From NCBI RefSeq assembly GCF_018614955.1, contig NZ_JAGGNV010000040.1, positions 1 through 56,288 on the forward strand: DNA of 56,288 nt. The letters are read 5' to 3'. Of this stretch, positions 7,504 to 15,883 are shown piece by piece (position 1 is the first letter of the stretch; each line of letters starts with the position of its first letter). This DNA comes from Variovorax paradoxus. Its GTDB lineage: Bacteria > Pseudomonadota > Gammaproteobacteria > Burkholderiales > Burkholderiaceae_C. A program made the position numbers and the translations under genes. The notes under the pieces were generated by a model. The model saw only the letters and a program-made list of their open reading frames with translations, made no database searches and had not been told where the DNA came from.

Positions 7504-9985
7504 CGAAAAAGTCCGGTTGATTCTTGGCCGCTGGTGACGACGCCCTCGCAGGCGGCCGATCGAGCACCCTGATGCGGTCGGGAAGGGTCAGTTCGGGCCC
7601 AGTGAGCAAGAGCAAGTCGAGCAGGGACTGGGCGAATTCCTTCTTGCTGCCCTTGAAGTCACGCCGCAGTCGGTCGACGGTGGTCTTGCCCAGTTCCTGA
7701 CGCGCCATGTCGAGCAATCTGTCCACGCCGCCGAAGGCCAGCATCGCCTCCATGATCTCGCGGATGCCATCGGGGCCGAACACGTCCAGGTCATCTGCGT
7801 CGGAAGCCATGTCCTCTTGCGGCGCTGCGAATCCCGTCTCGCTCAGCATCTTGTCCAGGCGCGACGCGGTGCGTTCGTCGCCTTGAGTTCGTGCCTGATC
7901 GAACGCGCGGTCCAGGCGTTTCCACTCGTGCTCGCCCATGCGCCAGGGGCTGGCGCCAAACCGCGCGGCCGCATCGAGATATACAAACACCGGGCGCTCA
8001 GGCCAGCGCTCGAGCGCGGCCTTTGCGAAGCGGTGGGTCAGCTCGGACTGGCCATGCCGGTGCAGTGCCTCGCACACCAGCAGATCGTCGCTTTCGGTGA
8101 GGCGCAATGTGTTCGCTGCGCGCTCGAGCATGCCGCGCAACGCATCGAGCGCGGCGCTCACGGCGCGCTCGCGTTCGGGCACGGTGTTCAGTGCATGGGC
8201 AAGCGCCACGAGGTCCATTGCGCTCGGCGTGGCAGCGAGATCGACGCCGGCGCGGCGCAACAGTCCGCCGGCTTCGCGCGCGGGCTGATGCTTGGTGCGT
8301 TGGCCTTCCAGCAGCAACTGAAAGCCACTCACCAACGGGCCGCCCAATTGGGCCACCGCTTCGCGCAACAGCGATTCCCCGGCCGCGGCGGATTCGGCGA
8401 CGAAGCCTTGCAGCAGAGTGACCACGCCGCGCTCGCCAGCACCGCGAAACCAAATCGCTGCCTCATCGAGTTCGCGCCGTGCCGCCAGCGGGTTGTGCGC
8501 GCCGATCTGCTTGCGCGCGTGGGCCAAGTGAGCCTGGCCGATCAGGGTGCGCACGCGCGGGTTGATCGGATCGACCTTGAGCACCTGCTTGGCCAGTCCC
8601 GCGGCCTTCTTGAAGGAGCCAGCGGCGAGGGCGATTTCGACGGCCTCCTGCAGCAACTGCGCGTCTTCGGGAAACAGTTTGCGCGCTGCATCGAGCCAGG
8701 TGCGGGCCTCCTTCAACTCGCCGCTCCTGCGCGCGTCGCGAATCAAGCGCAGGTGGGTGGCAAGGTCGCCCGGATCGAGGGCCAGGCTATGCCCAAGCCA
8801 AGCGAGCGCGTGCGAGCACAGCGCGCCATCGGGGCTGTGGTCAGTGTGCGCGTCTGCGAGCCGGCGCAGCACCAAGGCGGCACGCTGCCGCCCGCCCGGC
8901 GCAGCGCCGAGCAATTTGAGCAGCCGCAGCCAGTGGGCTTCTGCCTGTTCGGGTTGCTGCTTCAGCTCGGCCGCTAGCGCCAGCACACGTTCGTGCTCGG
9001 CCGCCGTGAGTGACAGGAAGCTCGCTCGGAAGGCATCAATGCGATGCGGCACATGAGCCAGCAGGCGCAAGCACAACTGTCGCGCCGTGCCCTCGCCGAT
9101 CTCGCGACGCTGGCGCAGCACCAGGTTGAATAGCTCGAGCGACGTGAGCGTGGTGTCAGCACCGTGGGATATCAGCTCCAGCACCAGCGAGCGCTGCGAC
9201 TGCGGACAGCCCTTGAGATCGAGCACCAGCGTGCGACCCGCCTCGTCGAGTTGGCGCACGCTGGTCAGCCAGTCGGTGCCCGGCATCAGGCAGACCTGCA
9301 AGACCTTCCTCAACGGCTCGAATGGCCCGTTCTGCGTTACCCGCGCCAAGGCCGCCGCGGCCGACGGCCGGTCGGAGGCTTGTATCGCCAGCGCCTTCAG
9401 CAGCGGTCGCAGATCGCGATACGGCGAGCGAAAGGAGATAGCCTGCAGGGCCGCTTCAAGCGCCGTTGCGTCGCCCCGCGCACAGGCGGCCACGGCTGCG
9501 CGTGCAGCGGCGCGATGGCGCAACATCGGGCTGTCCGCGGGCAGCCCCGTGAGCAAGGCATCAGGCGCCACGAGCACCGCCGCGGCGAGCTGGGTCTGGG
9601 CAAGGACTTGTGCCTCGGGCGACAGTGTGTCCACCGCGGACAGAAAGCTCAAGGCCTGCTCGACCTGACCGCTCTGCAGTAGCCATGCCACGTAAGGACC
9701 GCCGAGCAGCGGCACGCCGCAGGACTCGCCGCGCGTGCGCCACAACGCGAGCGCCTCCTTGACCATTCCCTTGGCCGCCAGTTGCTCGGCCCGGCCCGCA
9801 TAGGCCGCGGCAAGCCCCTCGAGCCAGTCGCTGCGCCGCTCGCGCTTGAGCAACTCCTTGAACTGCTCTATTGCATCCTTGTAGCGCGAAGCGGCCAGCG
9901 CCGCTTCAGCGTTCCTTGCCAGCGAGGAACTGTCGGTGCTTGCCGCCACGGCGGAAGCTGGCCTGGGCTTTTTCTTGCGCGACAT
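7496..9985 (-). CDS. Large TPR-type helical repeat protein, first gene of the Hsp70 operon
   Basis: An 829-residue, almost wholly alpha-helical protein. TPR-like helix pairs are visible at about residues 24-60 (LARNAEAALAASRYKDAIEQ), 70-110, and again at about 400-480 (LAWLGHSLALDPGDLATHLR, then AARKLFPEDAQLLQEAVEIA and LAKQVLKVDPINPRVRTLIG). No signal peptide or membrane segment is seen. An acidic stretch (about residues 725-740) precedes a C-terminal helical region. Its 3' end overlaps the J-like gene by 8 bases. TPR proteins often bind Hsp70 or its clients, so a scaffold or substrate-receptor role is plausible. I recognise no named family for the full length. Confidence 0.8.
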   Translation of the reverse strand: MSRKKKPRPASAVAASTDSSSLARNAEAALAASRYKDAIEQFKELLKRERRSDWLEGLAAAYAGRAEQLAAKGMVKEALALWRTRGESCGVPLLGGPYVAWLLQSGQVEQALSFLSAVDTLSPEAQVLAQTQLAAAVLVAPDALLTGLPADSPMLRHRAAARAAVAACARGDATALEAALQAISFRSPYRDLRPLLKALAIQASDRPSAAAALARVTQNGPFEPLRKVLQVCLMPGTDWLTSVRQLDEAGRTLVLDLKGCPQSQRSLVLELISHGADTTLTSLELFNLVLRQRREIGEGTARQLCLRLLAHVPHRIDAFRASFLSLTAAEHERVLALAAELKQQPEQAEAHWLRLLKLLGAAPGGRQRAALVLRRLADAHTDHSPDGALCSHALAWLGHSLALDPGDLATHLRLIRDARRSGELKEARTWLDAARKLFPEDAQLLQEAVEIALAAGSFKKAAGLAKQVLKVDPINPRVRTLIGQAHLAHARKQIGAHNPLAARRELDEAAIWFRGAGERGVVTLLQGFVAESAAAGESLLREAVAQLGGPLVSGFQLLLEGQRTKHQPAREAGGLLRRAGVDLAATPSAMDLVALAHALNTVPERERAVSAALDALRGMLERAANTLRLTESDDLLVCEALHRHGQSELTHRFAKAALERWPERPVFVYLDAAARFGASPWRMGEHEWKRLDRAFDQARTQGDERTASRLDKMLSETGFAAPQEDMASDADDLDVFGPDGIREIMEAMLAFGGVDRLLDMARQELGKTTVDRLRRDFKGSKKEFAQSLLDLLLLTGPELTLPDRIRVLDRPPARASSPAAKNQPDFFDE

Positions 9986-10377
9986 GGGCAGAGATCCTGG
10001 TAAACACGCTGCGCCTCATTTTCATGCATGCGCCTTCAACGTTCCGGCCGTAATGCTACACAACGGACCAACTGCCCAGCCACGGCGCCTGCGGCGCGAT
10101 GGGCCGGAGAGATCGATCTCTGCGGCCTTTCAAGTTTAGGGGCGGCCGAGCGACTTGTTCGAGCAATTCATCGCCGCTCTCGGTCTCGGCAGCCGAGCTC
10201 GCAATAACGTGGAGCAAAATCCGCAGCACTCTCTCCGGCCTGCCTCCATTGACGTTTTGCAGTAGCTGCTGCCCCGGCGATTCCTCGGGTTGACGCTGAT
10301 CTTCTACCTGCACGTCAATCCCTACGGACTGTTCGATCTCGCATGGCCTTCGCTGACGGCCTGAGCAAACCTTTCTT
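9986..10377. other. Intergenic region upstream of the Hsp70 operon
   Basis: No supportable gene. It holds the probable promoter region of the TPR-led operon and a 26-bp near-perfect palindrome at 10102-10127. A short plus-strand frame ending at about 10364 (with HVNPYGLFDL) faintly recalls the end of a Tn3 transposase but is too short and damaged to call. Confidence 0.4.
10102..10127. promoter_or_regulatory. 26-bp near-perfect palindrome upstream of the Hsp70 operon
   Basis: Both halves read GGCCG-x-AGAGATC towards the centre GATC/GATC, with one mismatched pair. It lies about 120 bases before the start of the TPR gene. On the minus strand CTTGAAA directly abuts it and could serve as a -35-like element, so a repressor site is plausible. 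It does not match the CIRCE heat-shock operator. It is followed by TTTC on the plus strand, so a hairpin terminator for plus-strand transcripts is an alternative. Confidence 0.45.
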
Positions 10378-10491
10378 GGGGCGGTGTGCAAATCATAGCG
10401 GTAGCGATTTAGAAGTCGTTTCAAATCAATGACTTACGAAACGCCTCATTTTTGAGCAGCATCGGGCGGCGTGCAATGCATAGCGGTCACG
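10378..10491. repeat. Two degenerate internal copies of the terminal-repeat core
   Basis: The 21-base core of the left terminal repeat (3401-3421, GTGCAGACCGTAGCGGTAACG) recurs as GTGCAAATCATAGCGGTAGCG at 10386-10406 and GTGCAATGCATAGCGGTCACG at 10471-10491, both in the left-end orientation. GGGG lies 8 bases before the first, against 18 in the true end. The truncated transposase ends inside the second copy. They look like relics of an older transposon end nested in the segment. Confidence 0.6.
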
Positions 10492-11590
10492 CCGCGCACA
10501 CCGCTTGCGCCAACCGCTCAGGCCAGCGCGCGAGCGCGGTTCCGCTCCGACCCTTCTCGTCCGATGAGAGTGCTGCCGCATACAGCAGCTCACGCACCTT
10601 GTTCCGCTCGGTTCGCAGGTCGACGGAGCTACGAGCTTGTTGCTCCTGTACTCCGGCCTTGGCTTTACGTACGAAGTCGCAGACGCGCCTGCCTGCGATG
10701 TCCACCGTGAGGTCGGTGAGATCGAGCAACGTCGCCACGAGAAAGCAAGCGACTTCCAGCGTTCGCTGGTCCTCGCTCAGGCGGGCAGTATCTGACGGCG
10801 GGCGGTGTACCACCGCTTGGCTATAGGCCTGCAGCCGAGGCAGCGCGATGCCGGACAGATCCCACTCATGAGCGGCCAACGACTTCAAGTACGCGACCTT
10901 GAGCGTCGTCTCCTTGAGCGTTGCGGCGCCGTGCTTGCCGGGCGGCGTGCGCAGCCATTCGAGCACTGTGCCGCCGGTACGCCCCTTGCGCTTGGAAAAT
11001 ACCCTGGTGAGCGCGCGCACCAGATGCTTCGGTGTCACGCCTTTGCGAACCGCCTCGACGGCCGCAGCCTCCTGCGCCGCGAACGCCTCGCGTGCGGCGT
11101 CGCAGAGCGCGCGTTCGCCCAGCAGGATGACGTTGCGCCCGTACAGCCAGAGCTCTGCCTGCTTGCGCAAGTCATCGACCGACGCGGCCGAATACGACAG
11201 CTCCTTCAACGCTGACGCGAGCTCGCCGAGGATTGTGTCGTCAGCGAGGACGAATCCGGCGTGTTCGCGAGCCCAGCGCTGATGCTCGAACCGAGTCGCA
11301 GTACGCTTGTACAAGGTTCGCAGCGATGCAATCTCCGTCTCTCTAAGATTCAGCGCCCTGGACAACGACTGCAGTAGTAGGCGGGGAATGCCAGTCACCT
11401 TGTTCAGAGGACGGCCAGTCGCTCGCGTCACCACCAACTGGATGGCTGCGGCCAGGCGCCCACCCCTGAACTTCAGGCGGATGGCGTCCACGTCAGCTGC
11501 GCTCAAGCTGAACGCCCCGTCCACGTCTGACTGGGACATGGACTTCGGCAAGGTCGTCATCCCGACGAACCGAAGGTGGTAGCTCGGCAC
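10487..11590 (-). pseudogene. tnpA: Tn3-family transposase, N-terminal third only
   Basis: A 367-residue frame with the N-terminal DUF4158-type DNA-binding region of Tn3-family transposases (FSLSAADVDAIRLKFRGGRL, AIQLVVTRATGRPLNKV). The following helical region resembles the start of the large Tn3 transposases. Full-length members are about 950-1000 residues and carry the DDE catalytic core in the missing C-terminal part, so this fragment cannot transpose. The start lies about 70 bases inside the right inverted repeat, reading inward. The break coincides with a degenerate copy of the terminal repeat, which suggests that an element end caused the truncation. Confidence 0.85.
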
Positions 11591-11661
11591 AGTAGATCTC
11601 CGTCACGAACGCGGCCGAGAACTATGCCAGCCGTCCGCCGGGTTCGCCCTATGAGGTACAG

Positions 11662-11716
11662 CGGGTTTACCCTGGTCCGTTACCGCTACGATCTGCACGA
11701 AAACCGAGATCACCCC
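11662..11716 (-). repeat. Right terminal inverted repeat of the Tn3-like segment
   Basis: Reading leftward from 11716 the repeat begins GGGGTGATCTCGGTTTTCGT and is the near-perfect inverted partner of 3383-3436. The EamA transporter remnant begins directly outside at 11717. Confidence 0.9.
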
Positions 11717-12030
11717 TTGAAGTGCGTGACCGTTTCGCGGGCCACCGCCACGCCCAGCAGCATCGCGATCACCGGGTTCACAACGGTGTAGCTCGACGCC
11801 AGCCCGGCGCTGGCCTTGGACAGCAGCACCATGTAGGCATTGAAGGTGATCAGGGAGCCGAACACCACCAGGTAGAACCAGGCCACGACGGCCTGCGGTC
11901 GCGGTGGCCACTGCAACTGTTCGCCGATGAGGGGGCCAGAAGCTGCGTTGACTCAGCACGCTGCCGGCCGACCAGGTGACGCAGGCGGCCGTGATGGCTC
12001 CAGCCCGATCGGCGAGGCTTGAAAGCCGGC
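11717..12030 (-). pseudogene. EamA/DMT-family transporter fragment
   Basis: The fragment encodes the last part of an EamA (drug/metabolite transporter) repeat: AWFYLVVFGSLITFNAYMVL, SSYTVVNPVIAMLLGVAVAR and the following ETVTHFKG are the last two or three membrane helices. A further piece (GAITAACVTWSAGSVLSQRS) lies upstream in another frame, so there is at least one frameshift. The 5' half of the gene is absent, and the 3' end is cut by the transposon inverted repeat. It is non-functional. The normal partner sequence of this gene is not found on the other side of the transposon. Confidence 0.75.
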
Positions 12031-12044
12031 GTCCTGGGTCGCAT

Positions 12045-13442
12045 TCAGTTCGGAAAGTGCAGCTCGAAGCGAATTGTTCCGGTCGGGGAGCACGAAACAC
12101 GCGCCTCCCCGCGATGGATTCCCATGATGGCCTTGACAATCGCCAATCCCAATCCGCTGGACTCGGCCGGACGGTCACGCGTCGCGTCGGCGCGATAGAA
12201 GCGGTCGAACAGTCGCTCAAGTTGCTCAAGTGGAATGGGGATGCCGTCGTTTTCGACAGCGATCGTCGAACCGGATTCGTGCTGCGTACCGATCAGGCGC
12301 ACAGTCGTGTTGATGGTGCTGTAGCGAAGCGCGTTGACGACCAAATTGTGAATGGCTCTCCGCGCCAGCGGCGCGTTGGCCAGCGCGGAGCCGCTCGCCT
12401 GTACCAAGAACTGCAAACCGGCTTCTTCTGCAGGCCCTTCGAAATAGTCGGCAATTCCCTGCAGTTCGTCAGCCATTGCAAGCGGCACGCGCTCGATGTC
12501 GAGCGCGGCATGATCGGCCCGCGCCAGGAAGAGGATGTTGTCCACGATCAGGCTCAGGCGGTTCAACTCCTCGAGGTTCGAATCCAACACTTGCTGGTAC
12601 TCGGTTGGGCTGCGCACGCGGTTAAGCGCGACTTGGGTCTGCCCGATCATCGCTCCCACCGGCGTGCGAATTTCATGCGCCAAGTCAGCCGAAAACTGCG
12701 ACAGCCGGTCGTATCCCTGGGCGATGCGATCGAGCATCGCGTTGAACACGGCTACCATTTCCCTTAGTTCTCGCGGAGCGTCCTGTTCCGGAAAACGAAT
12801 GGCGAGGTTGATCGGATGAATCTTCGCTGCCTGTTCCGCCACACGACGCAGCGGACGGAGTCCATGGCGCAGCGCCACGTAGACCAGCAGCGCAGACGCG
12901 ACTATCGACATCAGCGTGCTTCGGATGACCTGAAATCGACTCTCGCCGATCATCCGCATCTCGCTCTCGAGGGGATGCCCGGCCACTACCTCCACCAGTT
13001 CTCCGTCTTGTCCCGAGCGTGCGAGGCCCGCCACCCAGTGCATCCGAGGATGGTTCGTTGTCCGCAGCACGTCCTGCGCCACCATCTGTCGGCCCACGGG
13101 CGCAAGCATCACGGCAGCGGGCACCTCCACGCGATCCGGATTCACCTCAACCAAAGGAATCTCTCCAACGCGGCGCAGTATGAGTACGTCGGTGGTCGCA
13201 CCCAGCAGGGCCTCGAAGAGCAGAGATCGATCGCGCAGGTCTTGCATCGTGCGTGCGTCACCAACGAGCCGGCGGAAATGCTCGGCACGCCCAATGAGCT
13301 GGTCGTCGGCATGCGCAGTGATGGCGGTTCGCGCGAAGAAAAAGAAGTAACCACCCAGCATGCTCGTCATCGAGAGTGCGATCAAGCCGCACAGCAGCGT
13401 CACCCGCACCGCGAGCGATTTCGGAAACCAGTGCCCCTTCAA
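12045..13442 (-). CDS. Sensor histidine kinase, heavy-metal/HprS-CusS type
   Basis: A 465-residue membrane kinase: TM1 at about 15-37, a periplasmic sensor of about 130 residues, TM2 at about 175-193, then HAMP (ALRHGLRPLRRVAEQAAKIH). The HisKA box FSADLAHEIRTPVGA carries the phospho-acceptor His256. ATP-binding N box (HNLVVNALRYS), G1 (VENDGIPIP), F and G2 (SSGLGLAIVKAI) boxes follow. The layout matches CusS, IrlS and HprS kinases, which sense copper, silver or oxidants. It overlaps the response regulator by four bases (ATGA). Next door is an exported molybdenum enzyme, as in the HprRS-MsrPQ arrangement, so an oxidant or metal signal is plausible. Confidence 0.92.
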   Translation of the reverse strand: MKGHWFPKSLAVRVTLLCGLIALSMTSMLGGYFFFFARTAITAHADDQLIGRAEHFRRLVGDARTMQDLRDRSLLFEALLGATTDVLILRRVGEIPLVEVNPDRVEVPAAVMLAPVGRQMVAQDVLRTTNHPRMHWVAGLARSGQDGELVEVVAGHPLESEMRMIGESRFQVIRSTLMSIVASALLVYVALRHGLRPLRRVAEQAAKIHPINLAIRFPEQDAPRELREMVAVFNAMLDRIAQGYDRLSQFSADLAHEIRTPVGAMIGQTQVALNRVRSPTEYQQVLDSNLEELNRLSLIVDNILFLARADHAALDIERVPLAMADELQGIADYFEGPAEEAGLQFLVQASGSALANAPLARRAIHNLVVNALRYSTINTTVRLIGTQHESGSTIAVENDGIPIPLEQLERLFDRFYRADATRDRPAESSGLGLAIVKAIMGIHRGEARVSCSPTGTIRFELHFPN

Positions 13443-14134
13443 TCCGCGCTCCCTTCCAAGTCGTCGAACGCATCGCCGAAGGCGTAGCCGACGTTGCGCA
13501 CCGTGTGTATCAGCGGCGTCGCGAACGGCCGGTCAACCTTGGCACGCAACCGCTTGACCGCTACATCGACGACGTTGGTGTCGCTGTCAAAGTTCATGTT
13601 CCAGACTTCGGAGGCGATCAACGTGCGCGAGAGCGCCTCCCCCTGGCGCTTCACCAGCAAGTGCAGCAGCAGGTACTCCTTGTTCGTCAACGCGATTTCC
13701 ACTCCCTCGCGCGTGACCTTGCGTCGCAGAACGTCCAACTTGAGGTCGGCGACCTGGTACAGATCAGCATCGCGGGCGACGCCGCGTCGCAACAGCCCTC
13801 GGATTCGCAGCACGAGTTCGGTGAAGGAGAAAGGCTTGACGAGGTAGTCGTCGGCGCCAAGTTCAAGTCCGCGGATGCGATCGCTCAGCTGGTCTCGGGC
13901 GGTCAGGAACAGCACGCGCATGTCGCCCTTCTCGCGAAGCGCCGGCATGATCTTCCACCCGTCGATGCCAGGCAGAGTCACATCGAGAACGACAAGGTCG
14001 TAGTCGTTGTTCAGCGCCGCGTGGAGGCCGTCAGGCCCAGTGCGTGACAGGTCCACGGCGTAGCCACTCTCCCGCAGCCCCTTCTTCAGGTACTCGCCGG
14101 TCTTGGGGTCGTCCTCGATGACCAAGATCTTCAT
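13439..14134 (-). CDS. OmpR-family response regulator, CusR/HprR type
   Basis: A 231-residue two-domain regulator. The receiver has the acidic pocket EDD (7-9), phospho-acceptor Asp51 (VVLDVTLPGIDGW), a Thr in VLFLTARD and the Lys in DDYLVKPF. The C-terminal winged helix (ALTNKEYLLLHLLVKRQGEA through VDVAVKRLRAKVDRPF and HTVRNVGYAFG) is typical of CusR, CopR and HprR. It is the first gene of a two-gene operon with the kinase. A perfect palindrome of the CusR/HprR type sits 37 bases upstream of its start, in the region shared with the divergent operon, so both autoregulation and control of the divergent genes are likely. Confidence 0.93.
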   Translation of the reverse strand: MKILVIEDDPKTGEYLKKGLRESGYAVDLSRTGPDGLHAALNNDYDLVVLDVTLPGIDGWKIMPALREKGDMRVLFLTARDQLSDRIRGLELGADDYLVKPFSFTELVLRIRGLLRRGVARDADLYQVADLKLDVLRRKVTREGVEIALTNKEYLLLHLLVKRQGEALSRTLIASEVWNMNFDSDTNVVDVAVKRLRAKVDRPFATPLIHTVRNVGYAFGDAFDDLEGSAD

Positions 14135-14170
14135 GCGAGTGGATTCTGCCTCGACGGAGGTAAGGACGGC

Positions 14171-14186
14171 ATGACATTTTTGTCAT
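14171..14186. promoter_or_regulatory. Perfect palindrome resembling a CusR/HprR box
   Basis: ATGACATTTTTGTCAT: perfect 6-bp arms (ATGACA/TGTCAT) around TTTT. This resembles the TGACAAnnTTGTCA box family bound by CusR and HprR in enterobacteria. It sits between the divergent regulator operon and the exported redox operon. Confidence 0.75.
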
Positions 14187-14358
14187 TGACTTGTCACCCC
14201 CAACCGGCGACCGAATACCTAAAGTCTCTTCGACCGCATCGCCGAATTCACACCAAGAAGAGGCTTTTCGTATGCGCAGGCCCTCCATGGCGCGGCCTTG
14301 TGCAGAACCCAACTGTATTCGCCATCGACCACGATCATTCCATCTTAAGGAGTTCCTC

Positions 14359-14982
14359 ATGCATCAACGCCTCAACTCGCTTTTCGCAGCCAGCCTCGTC
14401 GCGCTGGCCATCGTCATTCCCATTGCCTCGTTCGCGGCCGGCCCGGAGGCGACCGTTCGCGTTCGCGGCACGGTCGTCGCCCGCAACGGTGACCAACTCG
14501 AAGTGAAAGCCCGCGAAGGCAATCTCGTCACGATCAAACTCAGGCAAGGTTGGACTGCCAACGGCGTTGCCAAGGCAGCAATTTCCGACATCAAGCAAGG
14601 CGACTACGTTGGCATTGCGTCTTTGCCCAAGGCACAGGGTGGCGACGGCGCGCTGGAGGTCCTCATCTTTCCGGCGGCGATGAAGGGCATGGGCGAAGGC
14701 AGCTTCGGGTGGGATCTCAAGCCGGAAAGCTCCATGACCAATGCCACGGTTTCCAACGCCGTGAAGTCGGTCGACGGTGGCGTCGTCACGGTTACGTATC
14801 ACGGGCAGGAAAAGAAGATCTCGATCCCGACTGGTACGCCTGTCGTGACGTTGACTCAGGCCACCCCAGACGACGTCAAGGCTGGCGCAGTCGTGTTCGT
14901 CTCGGCCGAGAAGGAAGCCGACGGCAGCCTGTCCTCAGGACGTCTGGTGGTCAGCAAAGACGGCGTCGTTCCGCCGATGTAA
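14359..14982 (+). CDS. Exported DUF5666-like protein
   Basis: A 207-residue protein with a clear signal peptide (MHQRLNSLFAASLVALAIVI then PIASFAAG). The mature part has two beta-rich repeats of the pattern RVRGTVVARNGDQLEVKARE and VSNAVKSVDGGVVTVTYHG, as in OB-like DUF5666 domains. The start was chosen for the signal peptide and the good ribosome site aaggag at 14347-14352; the open frame extends further upstream without coding character. It is the first gene of the operon divergent from the two-component system, followed by the cytochrome b and molybdopterin genes. The biochemical role is unknown; a periplasmic metal- or ligand-binding role is only a guess. Confidence 0.85.
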   Translation: MHQRLNSLFAASLVALAIVIPIASFAAGPEATVRVRGTVVARNGDQLEVKAREGNLVTIKLRQGWTANGVAKAAISDIKQGDYVGIASLPKAQGGDGALEVLIFPAAMKGMGEGSFGWDLKPESSMTNATVSNAVKSVDGGVVTVTYHGQEKKISIPTGTPVVTLTQATPDDVKAGAVVFVSAEKEADGSLSSGRLVVSKDGVVPPM

Positions 14983-15031
14983 ACGAAGTGGCCGGCAGTG
15001 CGCCGGCCGTGCAACCTCAGTGGAGCCAGCC

Positions 15032-15883
15032 ATGGATAACCCCCCGGAGCGTATAGCCTCCCCCACAAGACGGAGACTTGTGCAGCGACATAGTGTGGCA
15101 GTGCGCTTGACTCACTGGATCAACGCTGCGTCTCTGACGTTCTTGCTCGCGAGCGGGCTTCAGATCTTCAACGCCCACCCGAGGCTGTATCTGGGCAAGT
15201 ACGGGGCTGACAACGACGCTGCTGTACTCGAAGTCGCCAGCGCCCGCACTGGCGACACGCTTCGAGGCACGCTGCGCATAGGGGGCTTGAGCGTCCCTAC
15301 GACAGGGTTCCTCGGTGCAAGCAAGGAAGACGACGCCGTCGTCGCACGTGCCTTTCCGAACTGGCTGACCCTGCCGTCCTATCACGATCTCGGGGCCGGG
15401 CGACGTTGGCACTTCACCTTTGCGTGGCTGCTGCTGCTCAACGGGTTGGGCTACATGGCCTACGGATTCTGGAAGGGGCACTTTCGGCGCGACCTGGTAC
15501 CTGCAAGCGATCAATTGACTCGCCGGCACCTCTGGGAAGAGGTGCGAGGCCATGCCCAGTTGCGCTTTCCAAAAGGTGAAGAGGCGCGTCGCTACAACGT
15601 CCTGCAGAAGCTGACGTACCTGCTGATGGTGTTTGTCCTGCTGCCCACGATGATTGCGACGGGCCTGGCCATGTCACCGGGTGTCGACGCCGCACTTCCG
15701 CTGCTTCTCGAGCTCCTGGGAGGACGAGCAACCGCCAGGACACTTCACTTTCTTGCCGCGTTCTCGATCGTGGCGTTCGTTGCCGTGCATGTGGCCATGG
15801 TGGTCGCATCAGGTCTGTGGAACAACCTGCGCTCGATGATCACGGGCCGCTATGCGATTCAGGTCGATAGAGGTGGCAAATGA
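15032..15883 (+). CDS. Cytochrome b561-type membrane subunit
   Basis: A 283-residue integral membrane protein of the cytochrome b561/Ni-Fe hydrogenase b-subunit-like family. Predicted helices lie near AASLTFLLASGLQIF, FTFAWLLLLNGLGYMAYGF, LTYLLMVFVLLPTMIATGLA and HFLAAFSIVAFVAVHVAMVV. Candidate haem ligands are His27-like (RLTHWINA), His in HFTFAWLLL, His in TLHFLAAF and His in VAVHVAMV. It overlaps the molybdopterin gene by four bases, so it is the likely quinol-to-periplasm electron carrier for that enzyme, a role filled by YedZ/MsrQ in E. coli. The ATG at 15032 was preferred over an in-frame GTG at 15020. Confidence 0.85.
   Translation: MDNPPERIASPTRRRLVQRHSVAVRLTHWINAASLTFLLASGLQIFNAHPRLYLGKYGADNDAAVLEVASARTGDTLRGTLRIGGLSVPTTGFLGASKEDDAVVARAFPNWLTLPSYHDLGAGRRWHFTFAWLLLLNGLGYMAYGFWKGHFRRDLVPASDQLTRRHLWEEVRGHAQLRFPKGEEARRYNVLQKLTYLLMVFVLLPTMIATGLAMSPGVDAALPLLLELLGGRATARTLHFLAAFSIVAFVAVHVAMVVASGLWNNLRSMITGRYAIQVDRGGK

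Larger units (their letters stand above)
3383..11716. mobile_element. Tn3-family-like segment carrying an Hsp70 operon (8334 bp between inverted repeats)
   Basis: The segment is bounded by inward-facing inverted repeats of about 50 bp that begin GGGG. It contains a truncated Tn3-family transposase near the right end and a decayed tyrosine recombinase near the left end, plus a five-gene Hsp70-type operon as cargo. The flanking 5-bp sequences are gtctc on the left and ttgaa on the right, so there is no target duplication. The flanking genes also differ (Gfo/Idh/MocA on the left, EamA on the right). The present structure is therefore not one simple insertion; a deletion or recombination between elements must have followed. 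Confidence 0.75.

Noticed and set aside
10056..10424. A 122-residue minus-strand frame before the truncated Tn3 transposase
   Set aside because: It runs through the palindrome and repeat copies, and its sequence has no coding character.
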